Part shown: positions 55,742 through 63,341 of the stretch, in pieces
Layout of the letters: every line of letters starts with the position of its first letter
Position numbering within the stretch: the stretch's first letter is position 1
The notes under the pieces: model-generated
Told to the model about the DNA's origin: nothing
Databases searched by the model: none
What the model saw: only the letters and a program-made list of their open reading frames with translations
Program-made: the position numbers and the translations under genes
From: CAZPDM01 sp964585305
GTDB lineage: Bacteria > Planctomycetota > Uabimicrobiia > Uabimicrobiales > JABWCH01
Length of the DNA stretch: 63,341 bases
Assembly (NCBI GenBank): GCA_964585305.1
Contig: CAZPDM010000015.1
Location: forward strand, 1 to 63,341
Direction: 5' to 3'

Positions 55742-56179
55742 ATGGAAACAGATAATTTTAGTCAACTTTCTATTCGTCCAACATGGCAAAAAACATTGCA
55801 TTGGTGTTATATTTGGTTGCCATTTTTGATTTGCGCTGGAATAATCTTTTATCTCTCTACACGTACTGTTGATATTCCAAGATATATGCGTTCTCAAGAC
55901 AAAGTATTGCATACTCTAGCTTATACTTGTTTGTCAGCATGTTGCTATCGAAGTTTAGTTTTCCAATTTATACACTCTCAAAAAAATCAACAAACAAGCA
56001 AAAAATTTAAGTTTATTTTTCTTAGCATAGCAGGAGTATGTTTATACGGTATAGCAATTGAAATTTATCAGCCATATTGCAACCGTTTTTTTGAATGGTG
56101 GGATATTATGGTAAATACAATTGGCGCGATATTAGGCACTTTTAGTTATTACTTTTTTTACAAATTTTGGCCTATATAA
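55742..56179 (+). CDS. VanZ-like family membrane protein
   Basis: 145 residues with four transmembrane helices. DKVLHTLAYTCLSACCYR and LYGIAIEIYQPYCNRFFEWWDIMVNTIGAILGTFSYYFF contain the conserved His, Glu and Asp of VanZ-like proteins. Members are widespread, named after teicoplanin resistance VanZ, but their general role is not settled. It follows the TPR gene by 19 bases. Confidence 0.88.
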   Translation: METDNFSQLSIRPTWQKTLHWCYIWLPFLICAGIIFYLSTRTVDIPRYMRSQDKVLHTLAYTCLSACCYRSLVFQFIHSQKNQQTSKKFKFIFLSIAGVCLYGIAIEIYQPYCNRFFEWWDIMVNTIGAILGTFSYYFFYKFWPI

Positions 56180-56191
56180 AAAATTTTCCAC

Positions 56192-56237
56192 AAAAGAAAT
56201 CTGCGGAATTGCTTGATACGCAATGCAGATTTCTTTT
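56192..56237. terminator. Bidirectional intrinsic terminator
   Basis: AAAAGAAATCTGC pairs with GCAGATTTCTTTT; an inner ATTGC/GCAAT stem is in the loop. It lies between the VanZ-like gene and the 54-residue gene on the other strand. Confidence 0.86.
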
Positions 56238-56247
56238 ATAAAAATAA

Positions 56248-56412
56248 TCATTTTTGCTTACTATTAGAAAGTAAACAGATTAAAATTACTAGCGGCGCAA
56301 ATACTAAAGCAATCATTCCAATTACAATTTCTCTCCAGCCATTTGGCTTAAAATAACAAATTCGAACTAATGCACGGATTTGCATCATAGTTTCATGAAA
56401 ATCAATATACAT
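56248..56412 (-). CDS. 54-residue single-pass membrane peptide next to DAACS symporter
   Basis: ATG at 56412-56410 with AAGGAA six bases upstream, stop at 56248. The product begins MYIDFHETMMQIRALVRIC, then KPNGWRE, and has one hydrophobic segment (residues ~28-48, IVIGMIALVFAPLVILICLL) and a basic tail. It lies 35 bases downstream of the symporter gene, same strand, and ends in a terminator. Well-placed ribosome site and clean frame support it as real; small transmembrane peptides that modulate transporters are known for other families (for example MetS with MetP). Confidence 0.65.
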   Translation of the reverse strand: MYIDFHETMMQIRALVRICYFKPNGWREIVIGMIALVFAPLVILICLLSNSKQK

Positions 56413-56447
56413 AATAAATTCCTTGATTTGTTGGTTCAGTAATAGTC

Positions 56448-57899
56448 TTAATTGGTATTTGTTGTAGATTCTTGTATAGACAACAGCTTATTTTTTTCAG
56501 TTTCATTAACATAGATAGCAGCCGTAAGATCTCCCATGACATTCATTGTTGTACGGAACATATCTAAAATACGATCGACGCCAAATACCAAGGCAATACC
56601 TAATGTAGGAATTCCAACCATATCTAAAATCAATCCTAGAAATACAATACTTCCTCCTGGTATTCCAGGCGTTCCAATAGCGGATAGAGTTGTTACTATT
56701 AAAATAGCCAGTTGCTGGGAAAAAGTGAGTGAAATATTAAAAACCTGAGCAATAAAAACAGCCGCAACCCCAAGATATAGAGCTGTCCCATTCATATTTA
56801 TTGTCGCGCCCAAAGAAATAACAAAACTGGAAATTTCTTTGGGAACTTTTAAATCTTGCTCTGCACATCTTAAAGTAAAAGGTAATGTGGCGGAACTACT
56901 GCTGGTAGAAAATGCCATGACTTCAACAGGCCATACTATGCGTAGAAATTTTAAAAGCCCACAATGGCAAAAAAAACGTAATAGAACTCCATAAACAATA
57001 ATAATCTGTAAAGCAAAACCTGTAAGCACAACTAAAGTATAAATAAGAAGTGCGCGTAAAAAAGAGAGTCCTGTCTTAGAGCTTGTTTCTGCCATAAGAC
57101 AAAATACGCCGATAGGAGCGATTTGCATAATCCAAAGTACCATCTGGATCATGGATTCATTCACACTTTCCAAAACCTTTTGCGTAATGTTTCGTTTTTC
57201 TATATGAACTGTTGTTAAGGCAACCCCAAAAAACATGGCAAAAAAAATTATGGCAAGCATATTTCCTTCTGCCATAGCTTTGATAGGGTTTGTTGGTACC
57301 ATGCTGATAAACAATTCTTTTGCATCTAAACTTTTTGTTTTAGCAGAAGTTTCCTGAACTTTTTCCTTATATAATTCTTCGTATTTTTGTCGGTCTTGTT
57401 GAGAGAGATATTTCCCAGGTTGAATAAAGTTGACAAGAAATAACCCGATACTAATAGCAAAAATGGTTGTTATGGTAAAATAAAGTAGAGTTTTAGCTCC
57501 AATTCTTCCTATCTTTTTGACATCACCCAGGCTTAAAATTCCAATAATAAGCGATGCAAATACAAGAGGAATAATAATCATCTTCAAAAGATTGATGAAG
57601 ATCAAACCTAAAGGAGCAAGTAATTTTCCAAACGAAGCTCCCAATGCCGCTCCAAATAAAGCTCCCCATAGCATTGCTAATAAAATTTGTGTATATATTT
57701 TTTTAGAATATAAAAAAGAATAAGAAGCAACCCAGGTGGCAACAAAGCAAATTAGCAAATCTAATTGAAAATTATTTTCTAGTCCTATTTTAACTAAAGG
57801 GCTTGTTTCTGGAGTTAAGAAACCACCAAGAATCGTAATTTTATATATTAAAGTAATCACAAAAGCAATTATTGTGGAAATTAGGCAAAATTTTTGCAA
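56448..57899 (-). CDS. Dicarboxylate/amino acid:cation (DAACS) symporter
   Basis: 483 residues from the TTG at 57899, chosen for AAAGGAG six bases upstream. About eight membrane helices plus two hairpin loops. Signature motifs: SSSSATLPFTLRCAE (HP1 serine-rich loop), ATINMNGTALYLGVAAVFIA (TM7), GTPGIPGGSIVFLGLILD (HP2) and VDRILDMFRTTMNVMGDLTAA (TM8, substrate Asp and Arg/Thr). Proteins of this family import glutamate, aspartate or C4-dicarboxylates with Na+ or H+. A ~50-residue N-terminal membrane extension precedes the core, which starts at ~residue 65. Confidence 0.93.
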   Translation of the reverse strand: MQKFCLISTIIAFVITLIYKITILGGFLTPETSPLVKIGLENNFQLDLLICFVATWVASYSFLYSKKIYTQILLAMLWGALFGAALGASFGKLLAPLGLIFINLLKMIIIPLVFASLIIGILSLGDVKKIGRIGAKTLLYFTITTIFAISIGLFLVNFIQPGKYLSQQDRQKYEELYKEKVQETSAKTKSLDAKELFISMVPTNPIKAMAEGNMLAIIFFAMFFGVALTTVHIEKRNITQKVLESVNESMIQMVLWIMQIAPIGVFCLMAETSSKTGLSFLRALLIYTLVVLTGFALQIIIVYGVLLRFFCHCGLLKFLRIVWPVEVMAFSTSSSSATLPFTLRCAEQDLKVPKEISSFVISLGATINMNGTALYLGVAAVFIAQVFNISLTFSQQLAILIVTTLSAIGTPGIPGGSIVFLGLILDMVGIPTLGIALVFGVDRILDMFRTTMNVMGDLTAAIYVNETEKNKLLSIQESTTNTN

Positions 57900-58051
57900 G
57901 TTATGCTCCTTTATTTTTAACGGAAAAAAAAATTTTTAAATTTTATCTTTTCCATTTTGCCACGTTATAAAAAAAAAATCAATTAAATTTTTCTTGTATA
58001 TGCTAAAAATGTAGCGTACAATAAAAAATATATGTCTAAATAGTCAGTCAA

Positions 58052-58194
58052 CTAAGTCTTTGGACATTTAATTGAGAGGAATTGAACCTGGTGCTGCAAT
58101 TTTTTTTATTAAAGCCTTTATTTATAAGCGGCGGGTTAATTCCTACCATGCACTACGTGCATGGACAAGTGTAATTGAGATGACTAAATTATGT
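58052..58194 (+). repeat. Copy A of ~190-bp repeat (shortened)
   Basis: The first 96 bases (CTAAGTCTTTGGACATTTAA... to ...GGGTTAATTCCTACC, 58052-58147) match copy B except for one base and one T. Fold-back arms are AGGAATT-G-AACC (58077-58088) and GGTTAATTCCT (58134-58144), followed by a second hairpin ATGCAC-TAC-GTGCAT. The end is shorter than in B and C, as if internally deleted. Confidence 0.85.
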
Positions 58195-58390
58195 CTAAGT
58201 CTTTGGACATTTAATTGAGAGGAATTGAATCTGGTGCTGCAATTTTTTTATTAAAGCCTTTATTTATAAGCGGCGGGTTAATTCCTACCGTATATATGTG
58301 CATGGACGAGTTTACTTAGCTAAAGTTAGTATTGAGATAGGAATGTATAGTAAATTCTTAGTCCAAATAATTTTGACAACTTTCTTATTT
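58195..58390 (+). repeat. Copy B of ~190-bp repeat (full length)
   Basis: Begins CTAAGTCTTTGGAC and runs to AATTTTGACAACTTTCTTATTTG. The outer ends carry a short inverted repeat (TTTGGAC at 58203 and GTCCAAA near 58362-58368). It ends eleven bases before the start codon of the first bracketed gene. Confidence 0.87.
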
Positions 58391-58401
58391 GGGAAAAAAT
58401 T

Positions 58402-59370
58402 ATGTTTTTAATTTATATTTCTTATTATCATAAAATACGACAGCCGCAATCTTGGGAAGATTATATTGTACTTGGCATAGTATTTTTCTTTTTACTTTGG
58501 CTTATGTATGATGTATTTTTTGTTTATTGGAGTCCAAGAATTTATATCAGAAGAAAAATGGCAGAAATTCAAAATATAGCCAGAGAAAAGTTAGTTGAAA
58601 ATCTAACCCAAAATCTTGCGAATTTTTCTTTAGAAGAAATTCCTTCTGATGCTCAGAAAATTCCATATCTTCATAGTTTAAAACCCTGGATAAATGAGTA
58701 TTTAAAAACAGAAGAAATTCAACAACAATACCTTAAATTAACACTGATAAATTATCAAAATCTTCTGATAAAAAATATTTTCCAAGATGCCTTTCCGCCT
58801 CGTTGTAAAGAAGATTTATCTTTACTAGATTATAAATGTCGAAATTTGCAAAGAGAAATGGATTTTGCGCTTGTAGCTTTGCAGCCAATGATTCGTAGTA
58901 GTTTAACAAAAGAAATAGTTCCCTTGCTAAGAGATATTAGCCAAAAACATCACCAAAAGGTACAATCGCTTCGAAAATCAATTCAAAAAGACCAAGATGC
59001 CTTACCTATTTTAGGAATGGAAATTCCACTTACTCAAGCAGCAGAAATCATTAGTCAAAGCGGAGAAGATTTTGATATTTCTGGTTTGCATGTAAAATCT
59101 TTATGTACAATTGCAGAATATGCACAATCCCAATATTGGGAAATTTTCTGTCGCTTACTAGTAAAAGCTGCGCAAGGGAGTATATCTAACTTGTTAGATA
59201 GTTTTTCTTATAACTCCAAAAAAGGGGAAACTATTCCTATAACATTTTTGCAACATTTAAAAACCTGGTTAGAAAAAAAACGTCCATTAGACTTGCAAAA
59301 TGTTCATATTAGCCAAATAGAAGAAAAATTTTCAGTTCTTAAATCTCAAAAATCTCAAAATATAAGCTAA
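58402..59370 (+). CDS. Bracketed module gene 1: membrane-anchored helical protein, unknown
   Basis: 322 residues. One transmembrane helix at ~25-42 (IVLGIVFFFLLWLMYDVFFVYW), then a long helical soluble part with a charged pattern and no recognised domain; residues ~90-200 carry EEIQQQYLKLTLINYQNLLI and REMDFALVALQPMIRSSL. GGGA lies ten bases before the ATG. The first repeat copies end eleven bases upstream, so regulatory sequences may be inside the repeat. Neighbour spacing (13 bases to the next gene) points to one transcript with the two following genes. Confidence 0.75.
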   Translation: MFLIYISYYHKIRQPQSWEDYIVLGIVFFFLLWLMYDVFFVYWSPRIYIRRKMAEIQNIAREKLVENLTQNLANFSLEEIPSDAQKIPYLHSLKPWINEYLKTEEIQQQYLKLTLINYQNLLIKNIFQDAFPPRCKEDLSLLDYKCRNLQREMDFALVALQPMIRSSLTKEIVPLLRDISQKHHQKVQSLRKSIQKDQDALPILGMEIPLTQAAEIISQSGEDFDISGLHVKSLCTIAEYAQSQYWEIFCRLLVKAAQGSISNLLDSFSYNSKKGETIPITFLQHLKTWLEKKRPLDLQNVHISQIEEKFSVLKSQKSQNIS

Positions 59371-59383
59371 AGAGAGATGGTAT

Positions 59384-60256
59384 ATGCAAGAAATAATAAA
59401 TGATGTTTTATTTACCTCAATTGGAATTTTAATCGTCATTATAATTTTACAAATGTTTTTTTTATTTTTTGTAAAAAAAGGAATCAATAGACGTAATTGT
59501 CAAAAAAGGAATTGGCTATACCCATTTCAACTTTTTCAAAAAGCAGCCACAGAACCCAAGTTACTTGCATACTTACAAGAACTAAGCGACGAATGTGTTG
59601 CACATTTATTTTCTACAAAAACAAGTGCGTTTGTTAAAGAAAACAAGATTGAACCAGCGCAAATTGAGAAGATTTGTGTTTTACACAATCGAAACATGCC
59701 AGAAAAACTAGATGCAAAAATTTTACGTCCATCATCTTCTCCACGTTGGATAGAAAATTGGTGTTCGCAAGCATTATTTTATCTGGTAGAAAATTATGTT
59801 AAAGGAAATCTAACAGAGATTGGACAAAAGTTTATTGTAAACTTTTTAGGAAAAAATCAACAATATGGATTTCAACTTTTACTCAGCCAATCTCGACGGA
59901 CCCCGGAAGAATTTGCAAGAATTTATTCTGAAGAATTTTTTGAAAGTATTTCAAAACTTGAGCAATTGGAATTGTATCCAGAGGCGTTGTCTTATTTAAT
60001 TCAAATCTATTTATCTAATCAAGCTGGAAAAAAAGGAATTGCTTTATTAGAAAAACTCATCATTAGCTATGCAACGCAATTATATCCTAAAATTTATGCC
60101 CAACTTTATCACAATAACGATAAGGAATTTGCTTTAGATATGATTCAGAAATATCAATACATTCCAATCCCTATTAAAATTGGAATTTTGAAATGTCATC
60201 CAGGAAGTCATTATATAAAAGCAAGTATTGAAAAACTTCAAAAAGAAGTTCGATAG
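59384..60256 (+). CDS. Bracketed module gene 2: membrane-anchored helical protein, unknown
   Basis: 290 residues. One N-terminal transmembrane helix (residues ~9-30, TSIGILIVIIILQMFFLFFV) followed by a soluble, mostly helical region with several HEAT- or TPR-like hydrophobic patches (LEQLELYPEALSYLIQIYLS, GIALLEKLIISYATQLYPKIYAQL). No family is recognised. N-terminal topology resembles module gene 1, and the two may be partners. The next start codon, at 60312, lies 55 bases after its stop. Confidence 0.73.
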   Translation: MQEIINDVLFTSIGILIVIIILQMFFLFFVKKGINRRNCQKRNWLYPFQLFQKAATEPKLLAYLQELSDECVAHLFSTKTSAFVKENKIEPAQIEKICVLHNRNMPEKLDAKILRPSSSPRWIENWCSQALFYLVENYVKGNLTEIGQKFIVNFLGKNQQYGFQLLLSQSRRTPEEFARIYSEEFFESISKLEQLELYPEALSYLIQIYLSNQAGKKGIALLEKLIISYATQLYPKIYAQLYHNNDKEFALDMIQKYQYIPIPIKIGILKCHPGSHYIKASIEKLQKEVR

Positions 60257-60311
60257 AAAGCAAAATTTAAAAAAAGAGATACTCTCTAAAATTTTCTTTC
60301 GGAGAAAAAAT

Positions 60312-60833
60312 ATGAATTTAGTAGCAAAAAATTCTCGAAAACATTGGGAAATATTCTTTAAGATATTACTTATCAGTATAGGTATTACAGTCTATTTTTT
60401 AGATCAAACTCATTTTGTTGCTGCCTATAACAATTTTAAAAAAACTCCAATTTCTATCAATTCCAATAAAAATATTGCGCATTCTTATTTAAATGTCCCT
60501 GCACAATCCAATCAAAATAATATGGCTTCTACAACTCAAAGCACAAAAAATCCAAACAAAATAACATCAATTTCCCCAACCGAGACCACAAATAAAAATA
60601 TTATGACAAATCTTTCAACAAGCGTTATTTCTAATACTTCTACTCGGACAGAGCCTAAAGCCAGTTTTAGAGTCTTAGAAGAATCAGATTTAGAAAAAAA
60701 TTCTTCTCTACAAGAACAACCAAAATCCCCTGCTCTACCACAAACATCCACAGAAAAAAAAGCTTCAGATACACCTAAAACAAAAATACTTCAGCCATCT
60801 AAAACGACCAACAAAACAACGAACAATAAGTAA
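60312..60833 (+). CDS. Bracketed module gene 3: membrane-anchored Ser/Thr-rich protein, unknown
   Basis: 173 residues from the ATG at 60312 with GGAG upstream; an in-frame start inside the preceding gene is less likely. One transmembrane helix at ~18-36, followed by a disordered Ser/Thr/Asn/Lys-rich tail (residues ~50-173) with an acidic patch EESDLEKNS. No family is recognised. Third of three genes that share the N-terminal anchor plus soluble region layout. A strong terminator (60852-60891) follows directly. Confidence 0.7.
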   Translation: MNLVAKNSRKHWEIFFKILLISIGITVYFLDQTHFVAAYNNFKKTPISINSNKNIAHSYLNVPAQSNQNNMASTTQSTKNPNKITSISPTETTNKNIMTNLSTSVISNTSTRTEPKASFRVLEESDLEKNSSLQEQPKSPALPQTSTEKKASDTPKTKILQPSKTTNKTTNNK

Positions 60834-60851
60834 TAATAATATTTTTATAAT

Positions 60852-60891
60852 AAAAAAACAGAGATAATATGAAAATTATCTCTGTTTTTTT
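60852..60891 (+). terminator. Intrinsic terminator of the bracketed module
   Basis: AAAAAACAGAGATAAT pairs with ATTATCTCTGTTTTTT (16 bp), loop of six bases, T-run beyond. Confidence 0.9.
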
Positions 60892-60915
60892 ATTAACTGT
60901 TTTCTTTATTATGCT

Positions 60916-61107
60916 ATATAAGTAAGTTGGCAAAAGTATTTGGACTAAGAATTTATTGTACAATCTTATCTCAATACGAACTTTAGCTTAATAAACTTGT
61001 CCATGTACGGATGTGCATGGTAGGAATTAACCCGCCGTTTATAGACAGCGAGTTTTAACGAAAAAAATTGCAGCGGCGGGTTCAATTCCTCACAGTTGAA
61101 TTTCAAA
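60916..61107 (-). repeat. Copy C of ~190-bp repeat (inverted orientation)
   Basis: The reverse complement of this stretch aligns along nearly its full length with copy B, including TTTGGACTAAGAATTTA, TATCTCAATAC-AACTTTAGC and the fold-back. Here the fold-back is longer: AGGAATTAACCCGCCG (61022-61037) pairs with CGGCGGGTT-C-AATTCCT (61074-61090). The copy lies 25 bases after the module's terminator. Confidence 0.86.
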
Positions 61108-61311
61108 CACGTAGTTGGCCTATTTTTTAGTCTAAAAACTTTTGTCCATTCATTTAGTACTTATGTTGAGTAATCTTATTTTTCATCTTAAAAAATTTTC
61201 TTATTTTTTTAGCTTATTCTAAAAATTTTTTTATACAATATTGAAGTTCTTTCGTATATAAGAACCAACTAGATTTTTATACATGGGGTTCTTTTTAAAA
61301 GGAATAGTTTT
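61108..61311. other. Leader region of the FMN-binding/nitroreductase gene
   Basis: A/T-rich, with no coding sequence; AAAAGGA (61295-61302) is the ribosome site for the GTG at 61312. With copy C and the terminator, these account for the 478 bases between the two genes. Confidence 0.7.
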
Positions 61312-63156
61312 GTGAAATATGTGAATAACATTATTGCTAAGTTTTTTCCTTTAATAGTGTTAGCATTAGTCTTATTGGCGATATTTGTTCAATATAAAGA
61401 TATTGCTGCTTTATTTCGGGACAAAGTTAGTATTGAACCAACTCTTCAGGATGTTCAAGCTATATTTCCTGATGCAGCTTCTTTTGAATTATTTCCCGAT
61501 CCTCAGAAATGGGGTGAAGTTTATGATCAAAATAAGCAATGCTTGGGCTATGTTATCGGCACCTCGCCATATATGGATCATATCAGCGGTTTTGGCGGGC
61601 CGGTGCCTATTTTAATTGCTTGCAACTTAAAGCAAGAACTTATTGCCATCCGTCTTTTAGCTAATGCAGAGTCAGAAAGTTTTGTTGCAGATTTGACTGC
61701 TCAAGGCTTTATGAAAAAATGGGATGGGCTTGCTCTTCCACAGGCTTTAGAAAAAAAAGTGGATGCAGTAAGCGGTGCTACAATGACAAGCTCGGCTATT
61801 GTCCAAACAGTGAGAGAAAGATTAGCTTTAGTAAGTGCCAGCAATGTGACTCAAACTACAGATTTTAATTGGAAGAAACTAATTTATCAAAGTTTGGGAG
61901 TTTTAGTTGTAGTGTTTGCTCTTTTGAGTTTTACTTGGCCTAAAAAATTTGCTAAATATCGCATTATATTATTGCTAAGTAACGTCATTGTTCTTGGATT
62001 TTTAAATGGCTACGCGCTTTCGCTGGCTATTTTTTACCGATGGCTTCTCAATGGCATTCCAGTACTTGTTATTCCGCTTTTATCTCTCATAGCTTTTTTA
62101 GCAATTGGTGTGGCTTTAGCAACCAACGTTCCCTTTTATTGTACTGTACTTTGTCCTTATGGATCTGCTCAAGAATTAGTTGGCAAAATACTTTCCAAAA
62201 GGCCTAAACTTTCGGAAAAAATTCTGCGTTATCTCAAACATTCTCGCGAAGTTGTTTTAGCAGTATTAGTAATTTTATTAGTAATCGGCTTAGAATTTGA
62301 CTTAACTCATACCGAACCATTTTCGGCATTTTTATTGAGTTATGCGTCCATTGGTGTTTTGGTAATGGCAAGTTTTTTTCTTGTTGTTTCACTATTTTTT
62401 CCACGTTTCTGGTGTCGTTTTCTATGCCCAACCGGGGCGTTTTTAGAAATTTTTAGTCATAAACCCCAACCTTCGACTTTATCAAGTGAAGTTCAAAAAG
62501 TTCCAGTTTTAAACGCTGAAGAAGAGGAGAATAAGAACATGAAGTTTTATAAAACTGTAATAGTCCTTTTATTAGTCGTTATTATTATGATCCTTGTTAA
62601 ACCTCACCTTCCTGTTTTTTCAGGTAATGGAGAGGGCGGCAGTGCTTTGACTGTTATTCACCAACGCAAAAGTGTACGTCAATATAAACCCGAGCCAGTT
62701 ACTGAAAAACAAATTGATATTTTGATTCGTGCTGCTATGGCGGCCCCAACTGCTGCGGACAAACGTCCCTGGTCATTTATTGTTGTTACAGATCGGGCAC
62801 AGTTAGATGCCTTAGCTGAAGGATTACCTTATGCTAAGATGCTCAAACAAGCCCCTGCAGCTATTATAGTTTGTGGAGTTTTAGAAAAATGTCTGCCTGG
62901 TGAAGAAGCTGCATTCTGGATTCAAGATTGCTCTGTTGCTTCTCAAAATATCCTGCTTGCTGCAGAAGCTATAGGACTTGGCGCGGTTTGGACAGCCGTT
63001 TATCCTATGAAAGATCGTGAAGCGCATGTTCGCAAAATTCTCCAAATCCCTGAAGGCGTGATCCCTTTAAACGTCATTCCTTTCGGTCATCCTGTTGGCA
63101 TTGAAAAACCCAAAAACAAATACGATGCTGCCAACATTCATCAAAATAAATGGTAA
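61312..63156 (+). CDS. FMN-binding / CX3CP membrane / nitroreductase triple-fusion protein
   Basis: 614 residues from a GTG (AAAAGGAATAG upstream). TM1 (residues ~10-27); an FMN-binding domain (~65-170) with DAVSGATMTSSAI, the ApbE flavinylation motif, acceptor probably Thr157; membrane core (~190-375) with two CX3CP motifs (CTVLCPYGSAQE, CRFLCPTGAFLE) as in NosR/NapH/CcoG-type proteins; TM near 412-430; then a nitroreductase domain (~440-614) with HQRKSVRQYKPEPVTEKQID and AAEAIGLGAVW. A plausible route is electrons from a cytoplasmic or membrane donor through iron-sulphur sites to an external flavin. No typical ferredoxin CX2CX2CX3C motifs follow. Which side the nitroreductase faces is not clear. 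Confidence 0.88.
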   Translation: MKYVNNIIAKFFPLIVLALVLLAIFVQYKDIAALFRDKVSIEPTLQDVQAIFPDAASFELFPDPQKWGEVYDQNKQCLGYVIGTSPYMDHISGFGGPVPILIACNLKQELIAIRLLANAESESFVADLTAQGFMKKWDGLALPQALEKKVDAVSGATMTSSAIVQTVRERLALVSASNVTQTTDFNWKKLIYQSLGVLVVVFALLSFTWPKKFAKYRIILLLSNVIVLGFLNGYALSLAIFYRWLLNGIPVLVIPLLSLIAFLAIGVALATNVPFYCTVLCPYGSAQELVGKILSKRPKLSEKILRYLKHSREVVLAVLVILLVIGLEFDLTHTEPFSAFLLSYASIGVLVMASFFLVVSLFFPRFWCRFLCPTGAFLEIFSHKPQPSTLSSEVQKVPVLNAEEEENKNMKFYKTVIVLLLVVIIMILVKPHLPVFSGNGEGGSALTVIHQRKSVRQYKPEPVTEKQIDILIRAAMAAPTAADKRPWSFIVVTDRAQLDALAEGLPYAKMLKQAPAAIIVCGVLEKCLPGEEAAFWIQDCSVASQNILLAAEAIGLGAVWTAVYPMKDREAHVRKILQIPEGVIPLNVIPFGHPVGIEKPKNKYDAANIHQNKW

Positions 63157-63206
63157 AGAAAATTCTTTCGCAAGTTGATAGATTGACTTAACAAGCATTC
63201 ACGTAG

Positions 63207-63248
63207 AAGCGGGGAATAATAAAAACACAGTTTATTATTTACCCGCTT
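63207..63248. terminator. Intrinsic terminator near right edge
   Basis: AAGCGGG-G-AATAATAAA pairs with TTTATTATT-TA-CCCGCTT. It lies between the nitroreductase gene and the minus-strand reading frame at the edge. Confidence 0.7.
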
Positions 63249-63266
63249 ATATATATAGGAAAAAAT

Positions 63267-63341
63267 TTAATTTTGTAATAATCGAAGGGCTTCAACAGCT
63301 AAAAATAAGCAAAAATATAGCAATAATTGTAACTCGATATA
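63267..63341 (-). CDS. C-terminal end of a minus-strand gene, continues beyond right edge
   Basis: Only one minus-strand frame is open from the edge: 24 codons ending with TAA at 63269-63267, encoding YIELQLLLYFCLFLAVEALR-type hydrophobic sequence. A hairpin terminator lies downstream. It probably is the C-terminal membrane helix of a longer protein; too short to identify. Confidence 0.5.
   Translation of the reverse strand, partial: YIELQLLLYFCLFLAVEALRLLQN

Larger units (their letters stand above)
57900..58401. other. 502-base intergenic region filled by two repeat copies
   Basis: 58052-58390 holds two head-to-tail copies of the ~190-bp repeat described below. 57900-58051 is A/T-rich and holds the DAACS leader; no coding sequence is seen. 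Confidence 0.8.

Noticed and set aside
58373..58402. Promoter TTGACA directly before the bracketed module's first gene.
   Set aside because: A -10 element at normal spacing would fall on the start codon; no usable -10 is seen. Transcription probably starts further upstream, within the repeat.

Overview
AT-rich, gene-dense bacterial chromosome segment of 63,341 bases with one 100-base assembly gap (31047-31146). The host is probably a diderm anaerobe or facultative anaerobe. Apolipoprotein N-acyltransferase and several lipoproteins imply an outer membrane. A selenocysteine formate dehydrogenase and NuoE/NuoF-type flavoprotein subunits imply formate/NAD(P)H/ferredoxin chemistry. A PEP-CTERM protein, FHA domains, a large alpha-2-macroglobulin and many secreted proteins without recognisable family resemble members of the Planctomycetota/PVC or a similarly poorly sampled phylum; that placement is inference, since no rRNA is present. 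Shine-Dalgarno sites (AGGAG/AGGAA) are clear and decided several start codons, including TTG and GTG starts.

Layout. 1-8.5 kb (minus): alpha-2-macroglobulin (runs off the left edge), a double-FHA membrane protein with a metalloprotease-like C-terminus, and a translationally coupled rhomboid protease. 8.8-9.0 kb: tRNA-Val(CAC) and tRNA-Ala(CGC). 9.2-18.6 kb: M28 peptidase, exported cyclophilin, lipoate ligase-like protein, ComF, lipoproteins, a CsgG-like/C2-like protein, cupin, a PEP-CTERM LamG protein, an oligopeptide-binding protein, and a strong promoter followed by a candidate structured RNA. 18.6-27.2 kb (minus): Gln-rich protein, TruB, HEAT-repeat protein and two proteins of unknown family. 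27.4-33.8 kb: PriA, an IS200/IS605-like terminal hairpin, a receiver/HATPase protein with a 15-residue tandem repeat that broke the assembly, a coiled-coil protein and MalQ. 33.8-38.9 kb (minus): a small membrane protein and two tandem-duplicated PilX-like giant prepilins. 39.3-51.6 kb (plus): sensor kinase, a fused HndB-HndC type flavoprotein subunit, a NuoE subunit, two single-domain response regulators, CPBP protease, Lnt, a beta-propeller lipoprotein and formate dehydrogenase with in-frame UGA. 51.7-57.9 kb: membrane protein, threonine dehydrogenase, TPR protein, VanZ-like protein, DAACS symporter and a 54-residue membrane peptide. 57.9-61.1 kb: three genes of unknown family bracketed by inverted copies of a ~190-bp repeat. 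61.3-63.2 kb: an FMN-binding/CX3CP/nitroreductase fusion, then the tail of a minus-strand gene.

How the parts may work together. The 39-52 kb block has the parts of a soluble NAD(P)-linked, possibly electron-bifurcating, formate dehydrogenase (HndA + fused HndB-HndC + Sec-FdhA) with a two-component system in the same transcription unit. The left end groups intramembrane, membrane-anchored and secreted proteolysis functions with a protease trap. The most novel-looking items are the inverted-repeat-bracketed three-gene module, the HndB-HndC fusion with its embedded two-component genes, the unclassified leader RNA at 18.05-18.2 kb, and the 54-residue peptide next to the symporter.
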